A DNA stretch of 64,000 nucleotides from Plebeiibacterium sediminum (GTDB taxonomy: Bacteria > Bacteroidota > Bacteroidia > Bacteroidales > Marinilabiliaceae), in NCBI RefSeq assembly GCF_026013605.1, contig NZ_JAPDPJ010000012.1, positions 1 through 64,000 on the forward strand. The letters are read 5' to 3'. This document shows, in pieces, positions 21,101-30,400 of the stretch; positions within the stretch are counted from its first letter, which is position 1, and every line of letters starts with the position of its first letter. Made by a program: the position numbers and the translations under genes. Under the pieces are notes generated by a model. That model ran no database searches. It had not been told where the DNA came from and saw only the letters and a program-made list of their open reading frames with translations.

Positions 21101-22184
21101 CAATTAAAGTATTGGTATAATTATCCTCTATCGGATAAAATTTATTAAAGGCTGTATATTGATGTGGATAGTAATTCACTCCACCAAAATAGGTTCCTAC
21201 CCATATTCCGCCTTCCCGATCTTTATAAACAGAATAAACGGCATTATCAGAAAGTGAATAAGGATCTAAATAACTGTGCCTAAGAAAAGAAATGCTCTTT
21301 TTTGAAACATCATAAGTGCAGATTCCGCTTCCGGTACCAAACCATATTTCATTATCTGACCTGCGCACCACGTCCCTCACAAATATTGAACTAAAATTCA
21401 GCGTAGGAGAAAATGACCTGATTTCGTTATTCACCTGATTCAATATCTTTACGCCACTATTGGCTGTTGTTATTAACAGATTATTATAATCATCCTGAAA
21501 TATCTTGTATATATCATCCATATCATTATCTGAATGATCATGTGAGATGAAATTTACTTTTTCAAATTTGTTAGTCTCTTTATTAAAATAATTGAGTCCA
21601 CCCCCATGTGTACCAATCCATACTTTATTTTTAGTATCAATATGAATACACCAGGCATTAACGATTGTATTTAGTTCATAAAATACCAATTCGTTTAATT
21701 TGGGATCATACGAAAAAACACCTTGCCAATCCACAGCAAACCAATACACACCATCGGAGTCCTGTTTTATATCATTAACTTCTTTTTCTATTTTTATTCC
21801 ATCCTTAGTAGCTACATCAAAATATTCAAACCGATCCATCTTTGGAGAATAGATATAAGCCCCGTTATCCGTGCCAACCCAAATATTTTCGCTATTATCC
21901 TGAAATATTGAACGAATACAATTGTTACCAATACTATACGGATCTTTTTTATCATTCCTGTAGTTCCTGAACTGTGATCCATCAAATCTGGAAAGCCCAT
22001 CTTTGGTACCAAACCACATAAACCCTTGTTTATCCTGAAGTATACAATAAACAGTATTCTGCGCTAATCCTGATTCAACTCCATATTTAATAAACGTAGG
22101 CTTATTTTCACTTAACAAAATATTGTTGTGAACAAATGTAATTAGAATTACACTCAGGTAAAAAAGGATTTTATTGTTCATCAT
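18183..22184 (-). CDS. HTCS-1: hybrid two-component system sensor/regulator (reg_prop, Y_Y_Y, HisKA, HATPase, REC, AraC)
   Basis: A 1333-residue one-protein two-component system. A signal anchor is followed by a periplasmic double propeller of reg_prop repeats (about 35-690, many copies of W-(I/F)-GT-x-G-L). A Y_Y_Y domain comes next (about 700-765), then a transmembrane helix (about 770-795). The HisKA domain has phospho-acceptor His848 in AHEIRTPLSL, followed by the ATPase with GTGLGLPLS. The receiver domain has Asp1137 in ISDVVMPQMDG, and an AraC-type HTH ends the protein, including VGFNSPSYFSKVFKKQFG. HTCS proteins bind an oligosaccharide in the periplasm and switch on the neighbouring glycan locus. 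All domains look intact. It sits between the SusCD operon and the divergent GH31 operon, so it probably controls both. Confidence 0.96.
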   Translation of the reverse strand: MMNNKILFYLSVILITFVHNNILLSENKPTFIKYGVESGLAQNTVYCILQDKQGFMWFGTKDGLSRFDGSQFRNYRNDKKDPYSIGNNCIRSIFQDNSENIWVGTDNGAYIYSPKMDRFEYFDVATKDGIKIEKEVNDIKQDSDGVYWFAVDWQGVFSYDPKLNELVFYELNTIVNAWCIHIDTKNKVWIGTHGGGLNYFNKETNKFEKVNFISHDHSDNDMDDIYKIFQDDYNNLLITTANSGVKILNQVNNEIRSFSPTLNFSSIFVRDVVRRSDNEIWFGTGSGICTYDVSKKSISFLRHSYLDPYSLSDNAVYSVYKDREGGIWVGTYFGGVNYYPHQYTAFNKFYPIEDNYTNTLIGRRVREFQKDGDGFLWIGTEDGGLSRYNPQNNTFKNFLPNGQGGSISTNNIHGLLVDGDYLWIGTYNHGIDIMDLKTKKVIRHYAKTGDENSLSDNSIFSIYKDHSGRIWVGTLYGLCYYNQETDDFTRVTELGNIFVNDILQTKNGALWVGSLGRGLYQFNPHSDKWIDFKNNPTDSTSIAHNKIISLFEDSRMTLWVTTEGGGLCRYNPEENNFTAFTTHEGLPNNVVYKIVEDLHSNLWFTTNQGLVCMNLNDYSIKQYTQSDGLISNQFNYKSGIKDDSGNIYFGGLEGFISFNPLSFIPNENSPSVYVTDFELFNKIVHCGEENSPLKEAIELTDNIELKHDQSTFGFRFAALSYVAPEKNQYAYMLEGFDQDWIYLKNAQQARYSNIPPGKYTFKVKATNNNGIWSDKTATIALVITPPYYKTVLAYIIYFIVVVSSLVFLFISYRRRQQKRNQHRQEIFENEKAKEIYDAKIAFFTNIAHEIRTPLSLIKGPLDYILNSKVGEEEREDNLNVINRNTNRLLDLSNQLLDFRKTEEKGFQLNFISTNIPQLVNDIYLRFNATAVKQNLKFEVDLFSDNFYADVDKEALTKILSNLFSNALKYAHAHIKLVTQADEEFIHFIITSDGTKIKKHVQEKIFEPFYQVHDNEASQVVVGTGLGLPLSRSLAELHGGKLTYLSSDTEYNSFKLSLPISQSTTIKLETNTIEELPQEKNELPEGIKYSILIVEDDSELRMFVVNQLMKHYKIFEASNGEEAIKMLNNEHVDLVISDVVMPQMDGFQLCKELKSNLNYSHIPIILLTAKTTLQSKIEGLDAGADAYVEKPFSMEHVFAQISNLLTNRNKIKEAFANSPLTKVKSIAPTKADEDFLKNVTEAIDKNIADTQFSVDMLASELNMSRSSLHRKIKGVSELTPNDFILLVKLKKAVEFLQEGYKVNEICFLVGFNSPSYFSKVFKKQFGVSPKNWNK

Positions 22185-22532
22185 TAAACACGATAATATT
22201 TAATTTAACTATAATAATTACGCGCTTATTCCTGCTATTATTCTCTCAAACAAAAATGGGTACGAGTAATTAATCATGTAATATTATTGTAAAAAGAGTT
22301 AATTTTCTTCTAATAACAAACCTTTGAGAGAATTTTACAAGAAATTGACAGGAATGCTGCCATCTCCACTATCCCAACCCATCTATATTTGTACTACAAC
22401 ATCATAAAACCAGAATAAGCTTGCTTTCATCTGATACATGCTAATAAACTTTTACACAAGTACAACTTGTAATCTTTAGTGTATTTTAAACCGAAAACAT
22501 AGCGCGAATTAACATTCTAAAAACAATTAGTA
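22185..22532. other. Divergent promoter region between HTCS-1 and the plus-strand GH31 operon
   Basis: 348 bases without a gene. A plus-strand TATATTTG box lies at 22384-22391. No TAnnTTTG match was found on the minus strand for HTCS-1. HTCS-1 sites are expected here but could not be assigned by eye. Confidence 0.5.
22384..22391 (+). promoter_or_regulatory. Candidate -7 box of the plus-strand GH31-GH43-GH31 operon
   Basis: TATATTTG matches the Bacteroidota -7 consensus TAnnTTTG and is followed by GTACTAC-type initiator sequence. The start codon is 142 bases downstream. There is no TTTG -33 box at the proper distance, which fits an activator-dependent promoter under HTCS-1. Confidence 0.4.
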
Positions 22533-25500
22533 ATGACATTTAAACCACTTAAATTAATATTATTCATTTTGCTTGTATGCAGCTTTTCGTTGAAGCTCTT
22601 AGGGCAAAATAATCCCAAGGCAGATGATGAGGCAGTCATCATCTCCGGCAATATGAGGTTTACAATCCTCACGCCAGAGATGATTAGAATTGAATGGAAC
22701 GATGCCAAACAATTTGAAGACAGAGCATCTTTTATTATGGTAAACAGAAAAATGCCTGTACCAAAGTATTCTACGAAAGTAAAAGATGGTTATTTATACA
22801 TCAGCACCGAAAAACTTGATTTAAAGTATAAGGAAGGAACATATCCACTTACAAATCCGGCCAGTCCTGAAAATCTGAGCATCTCATTTAAAGTGAATGG
22901 ATCACTTACGCATTGGTATCCTGGCAAAAAGGATCCGCTGAACTTAAAGGGAACCACTCGTACATTGGATAACGCCAAGGGAGATAGCATGCGGGGTGCA
23001 ATGGAAAATGGAATTCTTTCCCGCTCCGGTTGGGTAGTGATTGATGAAGCACAAACCAATGGCGACACCAGTAAAAGCTTGTTATTCGAGAATCAAGGCG
23101 GTGCTTTCGACTGGGTTGCTGAGCGTTCGTTGGGCAATAATATCGATTGGTACTTTATGGGTTACGGTCATGAATACAAAAAGGCTCTTGCTGATTATAC
23201 TAAAGTTGCAGGGAAAATCCCTATGCCTCCATTGTATTCCTTCGGTTACTGGTATTCTAAATATGAAAGATATACCGAAGACGATTTTAAAGAAATTGTA
23301 AACGAAATACACAAACGTGACATACCTATGGATGTTATGGTGGTGGATATGGACTGGCACTATGCAGGACATGAAAAAGATGGCGGCCGTGGTGGCTGGA
23401 CCGGTTGGACATGGAATAAAAGCTTATTTCCGGATCCTCAGGAATTCCTTAACTGGCTTCATGACAAAAACCTGAATGTTACTTTAAATCTACACCCTGC
23501 TGATGGTGTGGCTCCACATGAGGATCATTTTGAAGAATTAGCTGATGACCTTAATCTCCCTAAAGATCAAACCATTAAATGGAATATTGAGAATGAAAAT
23601 TTTTATCAGAAATTCTTTAAGAATATTTTATACCCACAAGAAGAAATGGGAGTAGATTTTTGGTGGTTAGATTGGCAACAATGGCCTTTAACTCCAGGCG
23701 TAAAAGACTTAGGTAATACCTTCTGGTTAAATCATGTTTTCTATAACGATATGAAAACAAACCGACCTGATCGTCGCCCTATGATTTTTCACAGATGGGG
23801 AGGTATGGGTAATCACCGCTATCAAATTGGTTTCTCCGGTGATGCCTGGGCAACATTCCCTAGTTTAGCCTTTCAGGTTTATTATAACTCAACAGCTTCA
23901 AATGTGGCCTATGGTTACTGGAGTCATGATTTAGGTGGCCATATTCAACCGGGAGATAACAATCCAGAATTATACTTGCGCTGGATTCAGTTTGGAATCT
24001 TCTCTCCAATTACCAGAACTCACGCTACCAATGCGGCTCATATCGAAAGAAGAATTTGGAAATACCCGAATTATGAACTAATGAAAGATGCCATTAAGTT
24101 CAGATATACAATGATTCCATACATCTATACTTATTCACGTAAAGCATACGATACCGGAATCTCATTATGCCGTCCGTTGTATTATGATTCTCCTGAGGAA
24201 AATGAGGCCTACAAACAAGAAACCACTTATATGTTTGGTGATGAAATACTGGTATCTCCAATCGTAACTGCTTCTGAATTTACCAATGGAACTGCTCTAA
24301 AAAACATTTGGTTACCTGAAGGCAAGTGGCTTGAAGCAGAAACAGGAACTGTTCTTGAAGGAAATCACAAGTATTTAAGAAGTTTTGCTCAAAGCGAGAT
24401 CCCATTTTTCTATAAAGAAGGTGCCATCATTCCAAAATACCCTGATGTTAAACATCTGAAAGAAAGACCAGATACTTTAATCATTGATTTTATCCCAGGT
24501 AGTGCAGGCTCTTTTTCATACTATGAAGACAATGGTGATAATGATGAGTACAAAGAAGGGAAATACACTACAACTCCAATAACACAGATAACAAACAGTA
24601 AACAAGGTGTATATACCATCCATCCGCGCAAAGGTTCTTTTGAGCATATGCCTGATGCAAGACATTATAAACTTGAGCTTTTATCGAAACTTCCGGCTAA
24701 ACAAGTAATAGTGAATGGTAAGAAGTATTCATATGCAACGCAACCTCAAGTGGGTTATTGGTCGTACGACAGTAAACAACTGGCCATTGTAATCAATACA
24801 CCTTCTATTTCATGTGATACGAAAATTGAAATTAAAGTGGATTTTGATGAGAATCAGGCTGCGTCAGAGCAATTGTTATCTGGAAAAATGGGTCAGATGA
24901 AGCGACTTCAACAATGTAATGATTCGCTTACTCAAAAATTGAACAATAAAATACCTGCCTTATTTACTAAGCTAGTTGAAACAAGCAAGCGTATTGCTAC
25001 AAATCCTGAAAACACATTACAAGCGCTTCGATTCTTCGAAAATAATCTTGAAGCCTCTTTTAATCAGTTGCTAGAGATTGAAAATGCTCCGGTTAGGGAA
25101 ATTAATGAATGGAAGAACTTTATTCTGGAAAGCAAAAACACTAAAAAGCAAAGTGATTTTGGCGGCTCAGAAAAAAATGAAGCTATGGGTTATAATGTGG
25201 ATGGTACAAAGCTATGGATTACGGGGCCTGCGGTACCAGGAGAAACAGCAATATTAACAGAAGATCCTGCACAAGTTGCAGGATTCTTCCGTTACCATGG
25301 AAAACTTCAGACGGGTGAGTTTAAAATTATAAACACTCCAACAATACAGGCCGATACAAAATATTATGTACCTGTAATGCTAGATGAAAATGCTATAGGC
25401 AACAGTGGCATGAAACTTACTGAAAATGCAGATTTACCTGGTTGGAAAGTAACCATAGCTGATGATTATTATAAGCTCAAAATAAATGCAAAAGCAGAGA

Positions 25501-26126
25501 CGCTTAACGGAGAAATATTTGTGGCAAGAGAGGACTTGTATATTGTTGGTGGAGCTACACAAGTTGGTTGGAATTCGGATAAAGCAATACGCTTAAGAAA
25601 GGATTTAAACAACCCTAACCTGTTTATTTTTTCGGGTGTTTTAAAAAATTCAGATTCGGGTGAAGAAAGAAACTCTTTTAAATTACTTGGTCAAAATGAT
25701 TGGGGACCAGTTTCCTTTCATCCTGCTGTTCAGCATGAATCTATACTGGGTTCAAAGTATATTTATGAAAACCTACCCGGCGACCACAAGTGGACTATTC
25801 ATCCTTCTAAACAAGGGCATTATGTAATTAAAGTAGATCTTTTTCAGGAAACTATTGAGGCTTACTATTCACTACAAGATCCCAATGAAAAAGATAACGA
25901 CATTCAATATTCTATTTCTACTAAAAAGGGTAAGGTTTTAATCTGTGCTGATGAAAGTATCGTGTTTGATTCTGCTTGTTTAAAAGACAGTGAATCAAAC
26001 CAATTGGCTTTAAAGAAAAATCCAAAAACGAAATTCTCTATCGGCAAAAAACTTCAGCCGGGAGAATACTACTTAGAATTAAGCATCAACGATAAACTTC
26101 AAACAGAAAAAGTTATCATCGAATAA
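22533..26126 (+). CDS. GH31 enzyme fused to SusE/F-like modules (paralogue A)
   Basis: A 1197-residue exported protein: signal peptide of about 24 residues ending in KLLGQ, then an N-terminal beta-domain and the GH31 barrel. Asp380 in WWLDWQQWP is the predicted nucleophile and Asp437 in GFSGDAW the acid/base. The C-terminal beta-domains include a YYEDNGDNDEYK segment. A helical linker (about 770-870) leads to two beta-sandwich modules resembling SusE/SusF (about 890-1110, containing EDLYIVGGATQVGW and LLGQNDWGPVSF). The last 80 residues end in PGEYYLEL..KVIIE, like the final strands of a T9SS sorting domain but without the YPNP start. The barrel is colinear, without gaps, with the paralogue at 27437 through residue 437. 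Substrate unknown: this WWLDW type of GH31 covers several specificities. First gene of the plus-strand operon. Confidence 0.88.
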   Translation: MTFKPLKLILFILLVCSFSLKLLGQNNPKADDEAVIISGNMRFTILTPEMIRIEWNDAKQFEDRASFIMVNRKMPVPKYSTKVKDGYLYISTEKLDLKYKEGTYPLTNPASPENLSISFKVNGSLTHWYPGKKDPLNLKGTTRTLDNAKGDSMRGAMENGILSRSGWVVIDEAQTNGDTSKSLLFENQGGAFDWVAERSLGNNIDWYFMGYGHEYKKALADYTKVAGKIPMPPLYSFGYWYSKYERYTEDDFKEIVNEIHKRDIPMDVMVVDMDWHYAGHEKDGGRGGWTGWTWNKSLFPDPQEFLNWLHDKNLNVTLNLHPADGVAPHEDHFEELADDLNLPKDQTIKWNIENENFYQKFFKNILYPQEEMGVDFWWLDWQQWPLTPGVKDLGNTFWLNHVFYNDMKTNRPDRRPMIFHRWGGMGNHRYQIGFSGDAWATFPSLAFQVYYNSTASNVAYGYWSHDLGGHIQPGDNNPELYLRWIQFGIFSPITRTHATNAAHIERRIWKYPNYELMKDAIKFRYTMIPYIYTYSRKAYDTGISLCRPLYYDSPEENEAYKQETTYMFGDEILVSPIVTASEFTNGTALKNIWLPEGKWLEAETGTVLEGNHKYLRSFAQSEIPFFYKEGAIIPKYPDVKHLKERPDTLIIDFIPGSAGSFSYYEDNGDNDEYKEGKYTTTPITQITNSKQGVYTIHPRKGSFEHMPDARHYKLELLSKLPAKQVIVNGKKYSYATQPQVGYWSYDSKQLAIVINTPSISCDTKIEIKVDFDENQAASEQLLSGKMGQMKRLQQCNDSLTQKLNNKIPALFTKLVETSKRIATNPENTLQALRFFENNLEASFNQLLEIENAPVREINEWKNFILESKNTKKQSDFGGSEKNEAMGYNVDGTKLWITGPAVPGETAILTEDPAQVAGFFRYHGKLQTGEFKIINTPTIQADTKYYVPVMLDENAIGNSGMKLTENADLPGWKVTIADDYYKLKINAKAETLNGEIFVAREDLYIVGGATQVGWNSDKAIRLRKDLNNPNLFIFSGVLKNSDSGEERNSFKLLGQNDWGPVSFHPAVQHESILGSKYIYENLPGDHKWTIHPSKQGHYVIKVDLFQETIEAYYSLQDPNEKDNDIQYSISTKKGKVLICADESIVFDSACLKDSESNQLALKKNPKTKFSIGKKLQPGEYYLELSINDKLQTEKVIIE

Positions 26127-26188
26127 ACATTACAAATGAATTCTTTTCTCTTGTAAGAAAAAGAATCTCTTATTTCAAGAATGTAAAT

Positions 26189-27283
26189 ATGAATAAAATA
26201 ATATTACTAAGCCTAATTGTTCTTTTAAGCACTGCTTGTTCATTCAATAAGAAAAATCAAGCACAATTGAATAATCCAATATCTATTCCGTTGGGCGATC
26301 CTTTTATAATACAGGCTTCTGATGGTACGTATTATATGTATGGTACATCGGAAATAAACGGATTTAAGGCCTATTCATCCAAAGACCTTATTAATTGGAC
26401 TGACAGAGGTGTTATCTACGATAAATCGGATGAAAAAGTATGGGGAAAAGATTGTTTCTGGGCTCCTGAAGTGTACGAAAGAAATGGCAAGTTCTACTTA
26501 TGGTATAGTGCCAATTGGATGGAAAACCCAACCAATGAAGCTGAAAATTTCCGCATTGGTGTCGCTGTTTCTGACAGTCCCGTAGGTCCGTTTAAAAATA
26601 TTTATGACCATCCGGTATTTGATCCGGGATATCCCATCATCGATGCCAATATTTACTTTGATGATGAGCATAACAAAACCTACCTGTACTATTCCAGATG
26701 CTGTTATAAAAACCCTGTGGAGAGCGATGCTTCAAAATGGGCCCAAAAAAAGGGGTGGTTTAACGAAATTGAAGAGAGTTGGGTTTATGGCGTAGAAATC
26801 AAACCTGATTATTCAGATGTTATTGGCGAACCTCAGTTATTACTTCGTCCTCCGGTACATAAAGAGGATCCTCAGTATGAATGGGAAAGTCGCTCTGTTA
26901 CTAACCATGAGGTGAATCGAAGATGGACTGAAGGATCTTTCATATTTAAAGAGAACGACACTTTTTACATGATGTATTCAGCCAACTACTTTGGAGGTAA
27001 AGATTATGCAGTAGGTTATGCAACTGGAAAACATCCGCTTGGTCCCTTTAAAAAGGCATCAAACAATCCGGTTCTGCAAAAGAATACTGAAAATGATGGT
27101 ATTGTTACCGGTACAGGTCACAATATGGTACTTCATCTGCCCGATCATCAAAAATTATGTGTGTATCATGCAAGAACCAAAGATGGAGGAAACCAACGTA
27201 TTGTATTTATCGACAAATTAAATATTGATGATGAAGGCATGCTAAAAGTTGACGGTCCTACTGTTGGCAAGGTAACTTACTAA
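26189..27283 (+). CDS. GH43 lipoprotein, arabinofuranosidase/xylosidase-like
   Basis: A 364-residue lipoprotein with lipobox LSTAC (Cys17). The GH43 triad is visible: Asp37 in LGDPFI, Asp152 in PIIDANIYFD and Glu248 in WTEGSFIF. It is distinct from the GH43 at 16509 (different motifs, no CCDGVNSTY block), so the two are likely complementary activities such as side-chain arabinofuranosidase versus arabinanase. Substrate specificity is not decided by sequence. It lies 62 bases after GH31 paralogue A and 153 bases before paralogue B, inside one plus-strand operon. The protein has no C-terminal sorting domain and should be membrane-anchored by its lipid. Confidence 0.87.
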   Translation: MNKIILLSLIVLLSTACSFNKKNQAQLNNPISIPLGDPFIIQASDGTYYMYGTSEINGFKAYSSKDLINWTDRGVIYDKSDEKVWGKDCFWAPEVYERNGKFYLWYSANWMENPTNEAENFRIGVAVSDSPVGPFKNIYDHPVFDPGYPIIDANIYFDDEHNKTYLYYSRCCYKNPVESDASKWAQKKGWFNEIEESWVYGVEIKPDYSDVIGEPQLLLRPPVHKEDPQYEWESRSVTNHEVNRRWTEGSFIFKENDTFYMMYSANYFGGKDYAVGYATGKHPLGPFKKASNNPVLQKNTENDGIVTGTGHNMVLHLPDHQKLCVYHARTKDGGNQRIVFIDKLNIDDEGMLKVDGPTVGKVTY

Positions 27284-27307
27284 GCAGTTTTATACAGTAT
27301 TCACATA

Positions 27308-27338
27308 CTTCGGAGTAGAGAATAAATTTACTCCGAAG
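27308..27338 (+). terminator. Intercistronic hairpin after the plus-strand GH43
   Basis: A perfect 10-bp stem (27308-27317 with 27329-27338) with an 11-base loop begins 24 bases after the GH43 stop. It is followed by AUUUCACAUC, not a U-run. Partial terminator or transcript-stability element. Confidence 0.45.
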
Positions 27339-27436
27339 ATTTCACATCAGACCTTTAAATCACCTCAACCAATTATAAATCTAGCTCTTATCTGTTGATT
27401 CGTTTTATAAATAAATTCAATAAGACCCAATAAGTA

Positions 27437-30400
27437 ATGAAAATAAAATCACAGTATTTATTATTTCTTGTAGTGTTAATATTAGGATCAGCGCTCCGGT
27501 TAAAGGCGCAAAACGATCCTTTAGCCAATGAACAGGCCATTGTTATTTCAGGGAATATGAGGTTTACCATCCTTACTCCGGAAATGATAAGAATTGAATG
27601 GAGCGATACCAAACAATTTGAGGATAGAGCATCATTTATTGTTGTAAACAGAAAATTACCAGTACCTGAATATTCTACTGAAGTAATTGATGGTTACTTA
27701 TACATCCGAACTGAGAAACTGGAATTAAAATATAAAATAGGAACATTTCCGCTAACCAATCCCTTTAATGCTCAAAATATGAGTATCAACTTTTTAGTTA
27801 ATGGAGCTTCCGGACAATGGTATCCGGGGAAACAAGATCATCTAAACCTGAAAGGAACCATGCGCACACTGGATAATTCCAGTGGTGATAATATGCGAAG
27901 TGCCATGGAAGACGGTATTATTTCGCGCTCGGGCTGGGTGGTAATTGATGAAAATAAACACAATGGCGACACCAGTAAAAGCTTACTTTTTGAAAACCAG
28001 GGTGGCGCTTTTGACTGGGTGGCAGAACCAATTCCCGGCAACTCCATTGACTGGTATTTTATGTGTTATGGCCACGACTATAAAAAAGCACTTGCCGACT
28101 ACACCAAAATTGCAGGAAAAATACCTATGCCCCCACTCTATTCTTTTGGCTATTGGTATTCGAAATACGAAAGATACAGTGAAAATGATTTTAAGGAGAT
28201 CGTGAATGAGATTCAACAAAACGATATTCCTATGGACGTTATGGTGGTTGATATGGACTGGCATTATGCTGGTCATCCTGATGATGGCGGCCGTGGTGGC
28301 TGGACTGGCTGGACATGGAATAAAAGCCTTTTTCCTGACCCTCAGGAATTCGTTGACTGGTTGCATAACAAAAACCTGAAAGTAACCTTAAACTTACACC
28401 CTGCAGATGGTGTGGCTCCGGATGAAGATCATTTTACAGACCTTGCACAGGATTTGAATTTATCACTAAGTCAAACCATTAAATGGAATATTGAAAACGA
28501 AGATTTTTATCAGGCCTTTTTTAAAAACATATTACGTCCGCAAGAACAAATGGGTATTGATTTCTGGTGGCTGGACTGGCAGCAATGGCCTTTAACTCCC
28601 GACGTAAACGATTTGGGAAATACCTTTTGGCTGAATCATGTTTTTTACAACGACATGCAAACCAACCGACCAGATCGACGACCTATGATTTTTCATCGTT
28701 GGGGAGGCTTGGGAAATCATCGCTACCAGATCGGTTTTTCCGGAGATACCTGGGCTACATTCCCTACGCTGGCCTTTCTAATTTATTTCAACTCAACAGC
28801 TTCTAACGTGGCCTATGGTTATTGGAGTCATGATTTAGGCGGACATAACCAACCGGGCGAGAATAATCCGGAACTTTATTTACGATGGATTCAGTTTGGC
28901 ATCTTCTCTCCGATTACCAGAACTCATGCCACCAACGCATCACACATCGAAAGAAGAATCTGGAAGTATCCAAATTTTGAAACGATGAGAGATGCGATTA
29001 AGCAAAGGTATGCTATGATTCCTTATGTTTATACCTATTCCAGAAAAGCTTATGATACAGGAATTTCAATTTGTCGTCCGTTATATTACGACTCACCTGA
29101 AGATAATGAAGCCTACAGACAAGAAACATCTTATATGTTTGGTGATGAAATTTTAGTATCGCCCATAGTTACGGCTTCTGATTTTACCATTGGTACTGCA
29201 TCAAAACATTTTTGGCTTCCGGAAGGAAACTGGATTGAAGCAGAAACTGGATCTGAGCTTGAAGGAAATCAAAAATATACCAGAAGCTTTGCTCAGGATG
29301 AAATTCCATTTTTTTACAAAGAAGGGGCTATTATCCCTAAATATCCCGACATCAAACACATGAAACAAAGACCTGATACCCTGATCATAGATTTTATTCC
29401 TGGTGAATCCGGTTCATTCTCCTATTATGAAGACAATGGCGATAATGATGAATATAAAAACGGAGCGTTTACAACAACTACAATAACCCAGCATACCAAT
29501 GCACAACAAGGCACATATTCCATATTTCCTCGCGAAGGTTCATTTGAAAACATGCCTGATTCAAGATATTATAAGTTAGAACTGCTTTCTAAACTTCCTG
29601 CAAAACAGGTGCATGTAAATGGTGTAAAATATGCTTACACATCATCTTTAACAGAAGGTAGCTGGACATACGACAGTAAACAACTTGCGATTGTAATCAA
29701 AACACCTTCAATCAGCTGTGAATCTAATTTAGAGGTTAAAGTTGATTTTGATGATGCTCAGGCAACCTCTGAAGAATTAATAGCAGGTAAAATGGGACAG
29801 CTAAAAAGACTTGAACAATGTAACGATTCGCTGTTATTAAAAATGGGAGAAAACATTCCCGACGAATTTACATCTCTTGTTGAAACAAGTCATCGTATTG
29901 CTTTAGATCCGGCAACAACATTATCTGAACTGCAGAATTTTTCAGATAATCTGGAATCATCTTTTGATCTGTTGCTGGAAGTAAATAATGCGCCACAGGA
30001 AGAAATTAAAGAGTGGAGAGATTTTATCTTGGACAGTAAGAACATTGCTGAACAAAGCGATTATGGTGGTTCTGAAAAAAATGAAGCTATTGGTTATGAT
30101 GAAGATGGATCAACCCTGTGGATAACAGGCTCAGCTATTCCTGGTGGAACTGAAATATTAACTGAAGATCCTGCTCAAATTGCGGGTTACTTCAGGTATC
30201 ATGGGGCACTTCAATCTGGAGAATTTAAGATTATGAATACACCAACCATTCAGTCCAACACCCAGTTTTATGTTCCTTCCACTCAGTATGCAAATGCTGT
30301 TGGATACAATCCCATAGAACTAAGCAGTGATGCAAATGCAATGGGTTGGCAGGTAACTATTCCTGACGATTATTATAAAATTCAAATAAGTACTAAACAT